The position numbers were made by a program, and so were the translations under genes. Shown here piece by piece: positions 29,885-39,132 of a stretch of DNA of 64,000 bases. This DNA comes from Leptospira bandrabouensis (lineage in GTDB: Bacteria > Spirochaetota > Leptospiria > Leptospirales > Leptospiraceae): positions 1-64,000 of the forward strand of contig NZ_RQHT01000010.1 in the NCBI RefSeq assembly GCF_004770905.1. The letters run 5' to 3'. The notes under the pieces are model-generated. The model had not been told where the DNA came from. It made no database searches and was given only the letters and a program-made list of their open reading frames with translations. How positions within the stretch are numbered: the first letter of the stretch is position 1; every line of letters starts with the position of its first letter.

Positions 29885-30451
29885 CTATTTGTTCACGCGC
29901 TCCACGTAACTCAAATCTCGGAGGTCAATTTTAACGGTGTCCCCTTGTTTGATAAAGATAGGAACTTGAACTTCTCCACCGGTTTCCACAGTCACTCGTT
30001 TGAGCGCAAGACCAGTAGTATCTCCTTTGAGACCATCTTCTGCATAAGTTACTTCCAATATAGCAAAGTTAGGAGGTGTGACCCCAATCGGTTTGTCATT
30101 ATAAAATGATACTTCTACCGGAGTTTCTTCTTTCATAAAAGGAAGGATGTCTTCCACATAATCTTTGGAAACCGGGATTTGTTCGTAATCGTTGACATCC
30201 ATAAAAATGATTTGGTCACCGTCTGCATAACAGTACTGCATTTTACGGCGCTCTAAATCCACACTTTCCAATTTTTCTGCTGCTTTGAAAGTTCTTTCAA
30301 TCGAAGAATCACGGACAATATTTTTTAGTTTGGTACGGATGAATGCAGAACCCTTTCCAGGATTCACAAACTCGGTTTTGACGACGGAATAAAGCTCATT
30401 CTCGATCTTGAGGATCATTCCTTTTTTTACTTCTGTAATGCCTAAGTTCAT
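29885..30451 (-). CDS. efp: Translation elongation factor P
   Basis: Relieves ribosome stalling at polyproline stretches. 188 residues, three-domain length. The modified lysine is Lys33 in NPGKGSAF, equivalent to E. coli Lys34. The start at 30451 (MNLGITEVKKGM) matches family N-termini; a longer frame upstream would run across the divergent promoter. Divergent from the lysine 2,3-aminomutase gene (68 bases between starts), which should make the beta-lysine put on this lysine by EpmA, encoded at 46112-47083. Confidence 0.96.
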   Translation of the reverse strand: MNLGITEVKKGMILKIENELYSVVKTEFVNPGKGSAFIRTKLKNIVRDSSIERTFKAAEKLESVDLERRKMQYCYADGDQIIFMDVNDYEQIPVSKDYVEDILPFMKEETPVEVSFYNDKPIGVTPPNFAILEVTYAEDGLKGDTTGLALKRVTVETGGEVQVPIFIKQGDTVKIDLRDLSYVERVNK

Positions 30452-30519
30452 AATTTCGTTACTCGTAAACAAAATCCGAGGGACTTGGCCCTGTGTCAAC
30501 CGAAGTATGGTCATAAGCG

Positions 30520-31584
30520 ATGACCTGGTCGGATTGGAAATGGCAATTACAAAACCGAATCACTACCCTTGGCGATTTGGAAGAAAAACTAACTCTAACA
30601 GAAGAAGAGAGGGAAAGTTTTGCCCCCGCACTTGCGGAATTTAGTTTTGCAGTCACTCCCTATTATTTGGAACGAATCGACAAAAAAAATCCCAACTGTC
30701 CCATTCGAAAACAAATCATCCCCCGAGCGGGAGAGCTTAGAAAAAAACCAAACGAAGTAGAAGATCCCCTAGCAGAAGAACGTTATATGCCGGTGAAAGG
30801 TGTCACCCATCGTTATCCAGACCGTGCGATTTGGTACATTTCTCATGTCTGTGCTGTGTATTGCCGATTTTGCACCAGGAAACGAAAGGTATCAGATCCG
30901 GAAGAAACTCCCAATCGAAGCGAATGGGAAAAGGCTCTCGAATACTTTCGCGGACATACAGAAGTAAGAGAGGTCATCATGTCCGGTGGAGATCCACTTA
31001 CTTTATCCGATTCTTCTCTTGATTATCTTTTGGGGGAATTAAAGTCCATCCCTCATATCAACCAAGTAAGGATTCACACCCGCCACCCAGTCACTATGCC
31101 CATGCGACTGACAGAATCTTTAAACGAAGTTTTTGCCAAACATTTCCCTTTGTATATGGTCACTCATTTTAACCATCCGAATGAAATCTCAGATGAAACT
31201 AAAATGTATGTTATGCGAATGATAAAAACAGGTTTTGTATCTATTTTTAACCAATCTGTTTTATTATCAGGAATCAATGACGATGAAAAAATTTTGTCAG
31301 AACTCAACTACAAACTAATCAGTATAGGAATTAAACCTTATTACCTCCACCAATGTGATGAAGTATTTGGAAGTTCAGACTTTGTGGTACCTATTGAAAG
31401 AGGAATTGAAATCTATCGAAAACTTCGTGGTTATCATTCTGGAATCACAATTCCCAATTATGTAAAAGATCTTACTGGTGGTGGGGGAAAAGTGCTTCTC
31501 TCTCCTAACTATTTACAAAAGAAAACACCAAGTGGATATCTGTTTCAAAACTATTTAGGAGATGAATATGAAGTGGGACATTAA
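30520..31584 (+). CDS. epmB: EF-P beta-lysylation protein, lysine 2,3-aminomutase family (EpmB-like)
   Basis: Radical-SAM, PLP-dependent enzyme converting L-alpha-lysine to beta-lysine for EF-P. 354 residues, the short EpmB length rather than the 416 of clostridial KamA. Radical-SAM cysteines lie in CAVYCRFCTRK (about residues 110-118), then MSGGDPLTLSD and HTRHPVTMPMR; the PLP-binding Lys is in VKDLTGGGGKV-like text near the C-terminus. Adjacency to efp and presence of epmA in the window support the EpmB call. No clear Shine-Dalgarno before the ATG. Confidence 0.9.
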   Translation: MTWSDWKWQLQNRITTLGDLEEKLTLTEEERESFAPALAEFSFAVTPYYLERIDKKNPNCPIRKQIIPRAGELRKKPNEVEDPLAEERYMPVKGVTHRYPDRAIWYISHVCAVYCRFCTRKRKVSDPEETPNRSEWEKALEYFRGHTEVREVIMSGGDPLTLSDSSLDYLLGELKSIPHINQVRIHTRHPVTMPMRLTESLNEVFAKHFPLYMVTHFNHPNEISDETKMYVMRMIKTGFVSIFNQSVLLSGINDDEKILSELNYKLISIGIKPYYLHQCDEVFGSSDFVVPIERGIEIYRKLRGYHSGITIPNYVKDLTGGGGKVLLSPNYLQKKTPSGYLFQNYLGDEYEVGH

Positions 31585-32122
31585 AATCATTTTTATACTT
31601 TCTTTCATTATAAGCAACGCCTGCCAAACTCTACAGGAACCACCGAAAGAAAAAAACAAAGATACTACCCTTCCTAGTCACAAGGTAGAAACAAAAAATT
31701 CTCACCTAACCAAAGAGCTACGCCTAACCTACCACGCAGTCTGGGTGGCAAAAGAAAATTTTGAACTCCTAAAATCTGGATCCATTTTTGGGACAGGGAA
31801 TAGTTATGAAATTCGTTTGGGGGAAGGACAAAACATCCTTTGGTTACGTTTATCTTCCACGGACCGCGAAAACCAGTCCCAATTCCCTTATTTTTATAAA
31901 GAGGAAAACAAAAACCCAGACGTATCCTATTTTGTTTGGGGATCCAAAAAATGCAGTGTCCTTGTTTTTCCCTACAGGGACTCGCAACTTTATGCTCGTT
32001 GGGAAGGAATCCATAACGGATTTTTACTCGTTTTTGAGACCATTACTTCCCAAACCACAGATCCCAAAGAACTGGCCAAGGACCTCCACCAAATGGTCCT
32101 CCAATCTCTGGAATTGTACTAG
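31568..32122 (+). CDS. Lipoprotein of unknown function
   Basis: 184 residues. The start at 31568 has GGAG six bases upstream; a second ATG lies two codons earlier. Signal MKWDIKIIFILSFIISNAC gives a lipobox SNAC with Cys19. The mature part is a beta-rich domain of about 130 residues (LGEGQNILWLRLSSTDRENQ). It overlaps the end of epmB by 17 bases, so it is coupled to it, though nothing links its function to EF-P. Confidence 0.7.
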   Translation: MKWDIKIIFILSFIISNACQTLQEPPKEKNKDTTLPSHKVETKNSHLTKELRLTYHAVWVAKENFELLKSGSIFGTGNSYEIRLGEGQNILWLRLSSTDRENQSQFPYFYKEENKNPDVSYFVWGSKKCSVLVFPYRDSQLYARWEGIHNGFLLVFETITSQTTDPKELAKDLHQMVLQSLELY

Positions 32123-32208
32123 GCACGAGAATCCCAACAAAGCCTCATTTTTTAGAAAAAAAGATTAGGCAAATAGAATGGAACCCTTAGGCTTTGAGGA
32201 GAATTTCT

Positions 32209-32415
32209 ATGTGGCTAAAACTCGGTGAATCGGAAGTTATTAATTTGGATTACGTTGCCTCTATCAAAAAAAATCCGAACCAACCTTCGATTGAAATCAT
32301 TTACCAAGATCTCAATAATGTAAAATCCCTTCCCTTCCCTGGCAAAGAAGAACGCGACCGCGCCTTCAAAGCCATTTTAGAGAATCTTTCTCGAATGAAA
32401 TTATACTTTGAATGA
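32209..32415 (+). CDS. Small cytoplasmic protein, unknown
   Basis: 68 residues, beginning MWLKLGESEVINLDYVASIK. The start is set by GAGGAG eight bases upstream of the ATG; an in-frame TTG at 32194 would precede that site. The sequence has the beta-strand pattern of a small PH-like or barrel domain. It is followed after three bases by the nucleotidyltransferase gene, so the two are probably cotranslated. Confidence 0.6.
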   Translation: MWLKLGESEVINLDYVASIKKNPNQPSIEIIYQDLNNVKSLPFPGKEERDRAFKAILENLSRMKLYFE

Positions 32416-32418
32416 ACA

Positions 32419-33204
32419 ATGGAATTTGAAGCACTAAACCCTAACCTCTATGCACAAGTTTTGGATGAATTAGAACTCATCCCTTCGACCAAACCTTACC
32501 AAATCCTTTTTTATGGTTCCCGCGAACGTGGGGATTTTCACCCAGAATCTGATCTCAATTTTTATTTGGTGGCTCATTCGACAGACCAGATGAAATCTCA
32601 ATTCATTGATTCCATCTCCCGCGCCTTACAGAAATTAGAAGATGTTGCTCCTGTGAATATGATTGCAGGAGATGCTGATTCTCTTCGTCATCGAATCAAA
32701 ATTTCGGAACCAGGAAGCTTACAACTGATGGAAGCCTCATCCGTGTTCTACGGCGAAGGCCTTTATGAAGATCTAAAAGCCGAGTGGGAAAAATGGAAAG
32801 GGCGAGAAATTCCTAAATCGGATCTCATCGCATACCTAGAAAAAAGAATTCGTTTTTTTAAACAACAAGTCACAAGAAATACAAAGGATGAAATTTCCCA
32901 ACTCGAAAGGATCACTACTCTCACCCTGCATATTTGGGCCTTACAAAATATCCATGACCTAACTCATATTGAACTTTTGAAAATGGACACTCCAGACCAA
33001 GTAGCACCCCTCTTTAGTAATCTTTACAGAAAAGAAATGGAAGACTCCATTTGGGAACTTTTAGAACTCCAAACGCGTGTTCGCAAACTAAAAGTGGATA
33101 TTCGTTGGAAACGAGAAGTTTCTAGAGAAGATATCCACGAAACCAAATACAAACTGATCTCATTACGTAACGATGAAGAATTTATGATGAATCTTTGGGC
33201 ATAA
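32419..33204 (+). CDS. Nucleotidyltransferase-fold protein with C-terminal helical domain
   Basis: 261 residues. Residues about 27-50 carry GSRERGDFHPESDLNFYLV, the minimal nucleotidyltransferase signature; the usual GSxxxG-SDxD has its second Asp replaced by Asn (SDLN). The C-terminal half (about 130-255) is helical, in the style of HEPN or substrate-binding helices. In MNT/HEPN pairs the two domains are normally separate toxin-antitoxin proteins; here they are one chain. Loss of the Asp suggests weak or no catalytic activity. Confidence 0.7.
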   Translation: MEFEALNPNLYAQVLDELELIPSTKPYQILFYGSRERGDFHPESDLNFYLVAHSTDQMKSQFIDSISRALQKLEDVAPVNMIAGDADSLRHRIKISEPGSLQLMEASSVFYGEGLYEDLKAEWEKWKGREIPKSDLIAYLEKRIRFFKQQVTRNTKDEISQLERITTLTLHIWALQNIHDLTHIELLKMDTPDQVAPLFSNLYRKEMEDSIWELLELQTRVRKLKVDIRWKREVSREDIHETKYKLISLRNDEEFMMNLWA

Positions 33205-33284
33205 AAAACCAAAGGTTTATCGGTTCTATATCGACTATTTTTTGGTTGATAACTTGAGAAAAACTGTATATGGAAGAACCTACC

Positions 33285-33827
33285 CTAGTCCTTACCTAAA
33301 TCCGTAAACCCCGAAAGAAAAGATCCATATCCTCTTTCTTTCAGTTTACCTTTGGGGATAAATTCCATTGCTGCCGAATTCATACAATAACGTTTGTTTG
33401 TTGGAGCGGGTCCATCATCAAATACATGGCCCAAATGAGAATTGGCGTTTTTAGAACGTATTTCGGTTCGTGTCATCCCATAAGAATGATCAGCGACTTC
33501 CACCACATTGCCACCGACAAGTGGCTTTGTAAAACTTGGCCAACCTGTACCCGATTCAAACTTGTCTTTCGAACTAAAGAGGGGTTCTTTGGAAACAATA
33601 TCAACATAGATTCCTTCTTCATGATTGTCCCAATATTCATTCTGAAAAGCAGGTTCCGTTTCACCCTCTTGTGTGACACGGTATTGAAGATCGGTGAGTT
33701 TTTTTCGGAGTTCAGGATTCTCTATTTTTTTTGGGGAATGAGACGAGGATTCAGAACAGGAAGGTAACAAAAACAACCCTAATACAAAAAAGATACTGAA
33801 GAAAAGGATAGGAATGGCTCGTTTCAT
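33285..33827 (-). CDS. msrB: Lipoprotein methionine-(R)-sulfoxide reductase
   Basis: Repairs oxidised methionine in exported proteins. A lipoprotein signal ends LLPSC at about residue 24. The MsrB domain spans about 40-170 with [22 protein letters not shown] and the catalytic Cys in RYCMNSAAM (about 145). The zinc CxxC pairs of some MsrB enzymes are absent, as in many bacterial secreted forms. 180 residues. Divergent from the histidine-kinase gene. Confidence 0.93.
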   Translation of the reverse strand: MKRAIPILFFSIFFVLGLFLLPSCSESSSHSPKKIENPELRKKLTDLQYRVTQEGETEPAFQNEYWDNHEEGIYVDIVSKEPLFSSKDKFESGTGWPSFTKPLVGGNVVEVADHSYGMTRTEIRSKNANSHLGHVFDDGPAPTNKRYCMNSAAMEFIPKGKLKERGYGSFLSGFTDLGKD

Positions 33828-33898
33828 AGTATTTAGACCTGTAGGATTTCAAAAATTCTGCTTTTATTTAAAGGAATACAATTTCGTCTAAGCTATGT

Positions 33899-35560
33899 AT
33901 GATGATCGCCCCCCTTCCGAAAAATGAGACCGCACGTCTTTCGGCGTTAAAAGGGCTCGAAATACTAGACACTCCTGAAGAGGAGATGTTTGATGAAATT
34001 ACAAAATTAGCATCGATGATTTGTAATGTTCCCATCTCTCTTGTAAGCCTCATTGATGAAACAAGACAATGGTTCAAATCGCATCATGGATTAGATACCC
34101 GAGAAACTCCCAGGTCCCTTGCCTTTTGTTCCCATGCGATTTTAGGGGATGAACTATTTGTTGTGCCCAATGCGAAACTAGACCCTCGGTTTAAAAATAA
34201 CCCCTTAGTAAATGAAGCTCCCAATGTAATCTTCTATGCTGGGATTCCACTAGCTCTCGATGACCATATTAAACTCGGAACTTTATGTGTGATTGATAAC
34301 AAACCGAGAGAACTCAATGAAAATCAAATCCAAATGCTTCGCCTTCTTGGAAAACAAACCATTCGTCTCTTACAAATGCGAAAGGCAACCGAACGTTTAG
34401 AAATAGAAAAATTATCTGCAGAAAGAGCCACCGCCGCCAAACGTGATTTTATTGCCGCGATTAGTCATGACATTAGAAACCCTTTAAATTCCCTACTCGG
34501 TATGTCCGAAATGATCCGTGAAACGGATTTAGATCCAACCATTCTCGGTTATGTGGATCATATCAAAAATGCCGGGGAAGTTATTTTACATTTAGTCAAT
34601 GACACCATTGAAATCTCAAGACTTGAAGAGAACGCCAATGTTTCAAATCTTGAATGGTTTGAACTTTATCAATGTTTACATATTTTAGATTCTTTTTTCA
34701 AAACAGAAACCAGACGTAAACAATTAGAATTTAAACTTCAAAACTTTACGAATCAAAATTTACTCATTCATTCGGACAAAAGAAAAATCGAAAAGATTTT
34801 ATGGAATCTAACCGCCAATGCAGTTAAATTTACAAACAATGGAGAAATCACTTGTTCCGTTTCTCTGGAAACAAAAACGAATGAAAACGGATTGTTATTG
34901 ATAGAAGTAAAAGACACAGGTCCTGGCATTTCTCCTGAGGTTAAGGACAAACTCTTTCAGAAATACAACCAATTCGTTCCGGAAGGATGTGGGATTTCAG
35001 GATCTGGCCTTGGACTATCCATTGTTAAACTTTCATTGGAAGAGTTGGAGGGAACCGTTAAAGTGGAATCTAAGTTAGGTGAAGGATCGACTTTTAAAGT
35101 ATCTATTCCCATCGTTTGGAAATTAGAGGAAAAAAATCGGAACTCTTCTGCTGCAGGCGTAACCAATCTGAACCAACTACCAAAATTTTCTAAACAACAA
35201 AAAGTACTTATTGCCGATGACAACGATCTTAACAGGAAAGTCCTAAAAAGTTATCTAAAACCTTTCGGATTTGAAATCAAAGAAACAAGCAATGGACTTG
35301 ATACAGAAAGAGAACTACTCAATTCTCTCTACGATATCGCCTTTTTGGACATCGAAATGCCAGGGAAACACGGAACTGAAATTGCGAAGGGAATCAGCGG
35401 AAAACCAAATCGACCCGTCCTTTTTGCTTGTACTGGGCTTTGCATGCCAGAGGAAAAAGAACAAATTCTAAACTCCGGATTTGAATATTTTATGCCAAAA
35501 CCCTACTTAAAAGAAGAATTATACGCACATTTGACAGACATCGCCAAAAAACACCCGTAA
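33899..35560 (+). CDS. Hybrid sensor histidine kinase (GAF, HisKA, HATPase, receiver)
   Basis: Cytoplasmic two-component kinase, no TM helices. Order: GAF-like sensor (about 20-165, with SLIDETRQWFKS and FCSHAI typical of bacterial GAF kinases), HisKA with ISHDIRNPLNSLLGM (phospho-His about 190), ATPase with NLTANAVKFT, DTGPGIS and GSGLGLS, and a C-terminal receiver with ADDNDLN and the phospho-Asp in FLDIEMPG (about 484). No output domain or cognate regulator is adjacent. ATG at 33899 is followed directly by another ATG. Confidence 0.93.
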   Translation: MMIAPLPKNETARLSALKGLEILDTPEEEMFDEITKLASMICNVPISLVSLIDETRQWFKSHHGLDTRETPRSLAFCSHAILGDELFVVPNAKLDPRFKNNPLVNEAPNVIFYAGIPLALDDHIKLGTLCVIDNKPRELNENQIQMLRLLGKQTIRLLQMRKATERLEIEKLSAERATAAKRDFIAAISHDIRNPLNSLLGMSEMIRETDLDPTILGYVDHIKNAGEVILHLVNDTIEISRLEENANVSNLEWFELYQCLHILDSFFKTETRRKQLEFKLQNFTNQNLLIHSDKRKIEKILWNLTANAVKFTNNGEITCSVSLETKTNENGLLLIEVKDTGPGISPEVKDKLFQKYNQFVPEGCGISGSGLGLSIVKLSLEELEGTVKVESKLGEGSTFKVSIPIVWKLEEKNRNSSAAGVTNLNQLPKFSKQQKVLIADDNDLNRKVLKSYLKPFGFEIKETSNGLDTERELLNSLYDIAFLDIEMPGKHGTEIAKGISGKPNRPVLFACTGLCMPEEKEQILNSGFEYFMPKPYLKEELYAHLTDIAKKHP

Positions 35561-35631
35561 CGTTGGCCCTTAGCGGTCTGGTAGTTTTTCCCTTTCTTTT
35601 TTAGGCCGTTTTTTTATTGTATCCTATTTTC

Positions 35632-37209
35632 ATGACTAAGAATGACACCGAAGTTGGAAATGACTTCCAATCCTTCGGATTACGTCCTGAAATACTACAA
35701 GGAATCACTGAAGCAGGCTTCGAATCACCAAGCCCTATCCAAAAACAAGCGATTCCGCTCGTATTGGAAGGAAAAGATTTAATCGCACAAGCGCAGACCG
35801 GTACCGGAAAAACTGCAGCTTACGGACTCCCCTGTTTGAACCGAATCAATGTGAATGATGGCATGCAAGTGCTTGTCCTCACACCGACTCGTGAACTTGC
35901 CCTGCAAGTATCTGATGAACTGTTTAAATTGGGAAAACATTTAGGAATCAAAACCACAACCATTTATGGTGGTAGTTCCTATTCTAAACAAATTACACAA
36001 GTGGCCAAAGGTGCCCAAGTTGCTGTTGCAACACCAGGAAGACTTCTCGACCTTCTTAAAGGAAAAGAACTTAAAAACTTCAAACCTTCTATGGTGATTT
36101 TGGATGAAGCAGATGAAATGCTCGATATGGGCTTTATGGATGATATTGAATCCATCTTTAATCTACTGCCAACCAAACGACAAACTTTACTTTTCTCCGC
36201 AACTATGCCGGAGCCGATTAAGAAGTTGGCAAGTAAATACCAAACGCACCCTGCTCATGTAAAGATAACTCCTACTGAAAAATCTTCTAAGAACATCGAA
36301 CAAGTGTACTACGTGATCGATGAAGCAGAACGTGAAATTGCTGTTGTCCGAATTTTGGATTATGAAAATCCATATAAGGCAATCATCTTCACAAAAACGA
36401 AGAAAGAAGCAGATGATTTAAAAGCTACACTTGGTTTCAAAGGATACCCTGTAGAAGCACTCCACGGAGATCTAAACCAAAAACAAAGAGAACAAGTTTT
36501 AAAAAGCCTCCACGATGGCCGAGTGAAGATCCTTGTGGCAACTGATGTGGCTGCACGTGGACTTGATGTAAAAGATTTGTCTCTTGTGATCAACTACCAC
36601 CTACCTTTTGATAGCGAAAGTTATACTCATAGAATTGGTCGTACAGGTCGTGCTGGTAAATCGGGAAAAGCTGTGACTCTTGTAACAACGAGAGAATCTC
36701 GTGCCCTCATCCGACTCAAAGGAACTTCTGGAACCAATCTGACCATTGCAGCCCTTCCAACCAAAAAGGAAGTACTTGCAAGGAGAGAAGAAGACTTTTT
36801 AAACAAAGTTGTGGAAACAGAAATTCATGCAGACGCAGAAGAAGTTTTAGAAAAACTTTTGAAGTTAGACGACAAACGTTCGTTATCTTTAAAACTCCTT
36901 TCGACTATGCTCGATAAAACCAAAATCAGTGGACCGGAAAAAATCGGAAAAACACCTGCAGAATGGAGTGAAATGCCTCCTGGTGGTGGATCTGGTGGAA
37001 GACGACGTCGTGAGGAAGGTGGATCTGGTGGCGGCGGTCGCGGTGGATACCGTGGTGGCAGATCCAATAGTGATAGAAGTGAACGCGGAGAAAGAAGCGA
37101 AAGAGGTGGGGATTCTCGCCGTAGTAGCAGCTCACCTTCTTCGAAAAAAGAAGGTGGCGTTTACGTAAAGGCTGCTGGGAAAAAAACTCAGCGTTTTCGA
37201 AACAAGTAG
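35632..37209 (+). CDS. DEAD-box ATP-dependent RNA helicase with glycine/arginine-rich tail
   Basis: 525 residues. Helicase motifs are AQTGTGKT (Walker A), PTRELALQ, DEADEML, FSAT and HRIGRTGRAG. After the core, from about residue 445, comes a low-complexity Gly/Arg/Ser tail (RGG-box-like: GGGGRGGYRGGRS), likely for RNA binding or condensate formation. Probable role in ribosome assembly or cold growth, like CshA or DeaD. The ATG at 35632 is preferred over a TTG at 35617. Its last 22 bases overlap the convergent methyltransferase gene. Confidence 0.95.
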   Translation: MTKNDTEVGNDFQSFGLRPEILQGITEAGFESPSPIQKQAIPLVLEGKDLIAQAQTGTGKTAAYGLPCLNRINVNDGMQVLVLTPTRELALQVSDELFKLGKHLGIKTTTIYGGSSYSKQITQVAKGAQVAVATPGRLLDLLKGKELKNFKPSMVILDEADEMLDMGFMDDIESIFNLLPTKRQTLLFSATMPEPIKKLASKYQTHPAHVKITPTEKSSKNIEQVYYVIDEAEREIAVVRILDYENPYKAIIFTKTKKEADDLKATLGFKGYPVEALHGDLNQKQREQVLKSLHDGRVKILVATDVAARGLDVKDLSLVINYHLPFDSESYTHRIGRTGRAGKSGKAVTLVTTRESRALIRLKGTSGTNLTIAALPTKKEVLARREEDFLNKVVETEIHADAEEVLEKLLKLDDKRSLSLKLLSTMLDKTKISGPEKIGKTPAEWSEMPPGGGSGGRRRREEGGSGGGGRGGYRGGRSNSDRSERGERSERGGDSRRSSSSPSSKKEGGVYVKAAGKKTQRFRNK

Positions 37210-38258
37210 TGGCTTACAAACCACTCCTCACCGTTTCGGTAACCCCATAACTCTGCACAGGCGAGAAAGAAAACTTTCCAATAGACAAACCATTTGGTTT
37301 TTTCTTTTTCGCCGTAAGTACTCGCAAGGATAGGCATTAGTTTATCCTTGTTAGCAATCATATTATCATACCAAGCTTCACTCGTTCTCGCATAATGAGT
37401 TCCATTCACAACCCAATGATTTTCGATGAGGAAGTCTTTTTGGAAGTATAAAAACAAATCATCCGATGGCATCTGCCCACCTGTGAAAAAATATTTTGCC
37501 ATCCAATCCGTTTCATCAATGATTTCAAACGGATAAGCAAACTCTTTATGAGTGAAGATATGTACAAAAAACTTTCCATCTGCCACAAGAAACTTTGATA
37601 GTTTTTCAAATAGTTTTTCGTAGTTTTTCATATGTTCTAACATTTCTACAGAAACAATTCGATCAAACTTGTCTTTGGTGGTAAAATCGTTCATATCCTT
37701 TGTGATGATGGTTAGATTTTTTAATCCACGTTCTTTGGCCCGTTTATCGATAAATTCTTTTTGTGTACGAGAGTTGGAAACACCTGTAACCTTACATTTC
37801 GGAAATTTTTCTGCAATGTAGAGAGAAATACTTCCCCAACCACATCCTAAATCCAAAACTTTCATTCCATTTTGAATCTCTGCTCGCTCCACTGTAATTC
37901 GTAACATCTCTTCTTCGGATTCCGCAAAACTTGTATCAAGACTTTGCCAGTATCCAGAGGAATACTTCATTCTAGGTCCCATTACATAAGTAAAAAAATC
38001 ACTGGGAACTTCGTAATGTTGTTCGTTTGCCGCTTCTGTATGTACGGCAATCGGAGATTTTTTTAACTCTTTCACATAATTCATTTTGTGTTGGAGCTGG
38101 GCCGTAAAACTCTCTTTTTTCTCTTGTTTGATTCGCAGATTCAAAAGTTGACGAATGCGAAATCGAATGAGCCAATCAGGAAAGATATCCTTTTCTAGCA
38201 GTGCGTTGATACTAAAAGAAGAAGTTTCTTCTTTTTTGGAAGAATCCGTAAAATTCAT
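37188..38258 (-). CDS. Cyclopropane-fatty-acyl-phospholipid synthase-like methyltransferase
   Basis: SAM-dependent enzyme expected to act on unsaturated acyl chains in phospholipids. 356 residues, slightly shorter than Cfa (about 380). Signature: KYSSGYW substrate region, LDLGCGWGSISLYIAEKF (SAM loop, about residue 134), GVSNSRTQ, and MLEHMKNYEKLF. Starts 13 bases after a DUF1295 gene and follows an SDR gene in the same direction. Together they look like a fatty-acid modification operon. Confidence 0.85.
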   Translation of the reverse strand: MNFTDSSKKEETSSFSINALLEKDIFPDWLIRFRIRQLLNLRIKQEKKESFTAQLQHKMNYVKELKKSPIAVHTEAANEQHYEVPSDFFTYVMGPRMKYSSGYWQSLDTSFAESEEEMLRITVERAEIQNGMKVLDLGCGWGSISLYIAEKFPKCKVTGVSNSRTQKEFIDKRAKERGLKNLTIITKDMNDFTTKDKFDRIVSVEMLEHMKNYEKLFEKLSKFLVADGKFFVHIFTHKEFAYPFEIIDETDWMAKYFFTGGQMPSDDLFLYFQKDFLIENHWVVNGTHYARTSEAWYDNMIANKDKLMPILASTYGEKEKTKWFVYWKVFFLACAELWGYRNGEEWFVSHYLFRKR

Positions 38259-38271
38259 GTTTTATCCTTTA

Positions 38272-39093
38272 TTATTTTTGTTTGGGAAACCAAGGGAAAA
38301 ATGCATTTGTGGTGCGCATGTATTCGCGAAAAACATCTCCTTTCGAGAGGAGGGAATATTTTTCTGCAAATGGAACACCGGAAATAAATCGTAACAAGAC
38401 AAACATAAAGACCGGGGTAAAGAGAGAAAGGGCCGCCCAAGGCGCAGAAAGAATCGGAATGATCCCAATCCCAAGCCATATCACCCATTCAAAAAAATAA
38501 TTGGGATGCCTTGTATACTTCCAAAGACCAAGATCACAGACCTTACCTTTGTTTTTTGGATCAGCCACAAACTTGTGTAGGTCACGATCGGCGATTCCTT
38601 CCCCGATCACCCCTACCACAAAGAAAATCCAACCAATTACTACCATCAAATATCCGTTAGGTCCAAAAATCCCGGTGTTGGGAAATAAGTTCCAATTTGC
38701 TGCAAAGTAAAAAGGAAAAGAAAGGAAAAGGGCAAGGAAACCTTGTAATAGAAACACGTTGGTGAACATCTTACTATGGACTTTGTCACCGTAGTCTTTT
38801 CGAAAACCTGCATAACGTTTGTCTTCCGGGTGGTTTGTCCGAATGCGAGTCCAGTATAGGAATCCAGAGAGACGGAGGGCCCAGATCCAAACGGGAACAA
38901 GAATAGCGATTTTTGCAAAAACAGTCCCTGTTCCAAAACAAACAAGGATACTGGCAATTCCTGCGATGACAAGTCCCCAACCCACATCAATGACAGCGTA
39001 GTTGTCTCGTGATTTTCCCCAAAACCACATTAGGCACATAAAGAGAAATGCAAATATAACAGCTGCTAAATAAGAAAATAAAAGATTTTCCAA
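38272..39093 (-). CDS. DUF1295 / steroid 5-alpha-reductase-like membrane protein
   Basis: 273 residues with about seven TM helices. The C-terminal signature GLWKYTRHPNYFFEWVIWLG belongs to the DUF1295/isoprenylcysteine-methyltransferase-like superfamily, whose members reduce C=C or methylate near membranes. A TTG start at 39093 fits, with GAGGA eight bases upstream. Genes of this type often sit beside CFA-type methyltransferases, as here, and may saturate or modify the same acyl chain; that is inference. Confidence 0.85.
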   Translation of the reverse strand: MENLLFSYLAAVIFAFLFMCLMWFWGKSRDNYAVIDVGWGLVIAGIASILVCFGTGTVFAKIAILVPVWIWALRLSGFLYWTRIRTNHPEDKRYAGFRKDYGDKVHSKMFTNVFLLQGFLALFLSFPFYFAANWNLFPNTGIFGPNGYLMVVIGWIFFVVGVIGEGIADRDLHKFVADPKNKGKVCDLGLWKYTRHPNYFFEWVIWLGIGIIPILSAPWAALSLFTPVFMFVLLRFISGVPFAEKYSLLSKGDVFREYMRTTNAFFPWFPKQK

Positions 39094-39132
39094 AGGATAG
39101 TTCCTCTCCCTATACCTTGGTTTAGACGATGG

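Noticed and set aside
30452..30514. Upstream extension of EF-P
   Set aside because: Family alignment begins at MNLGITEVKKG; the extension would take the divergent promoter.
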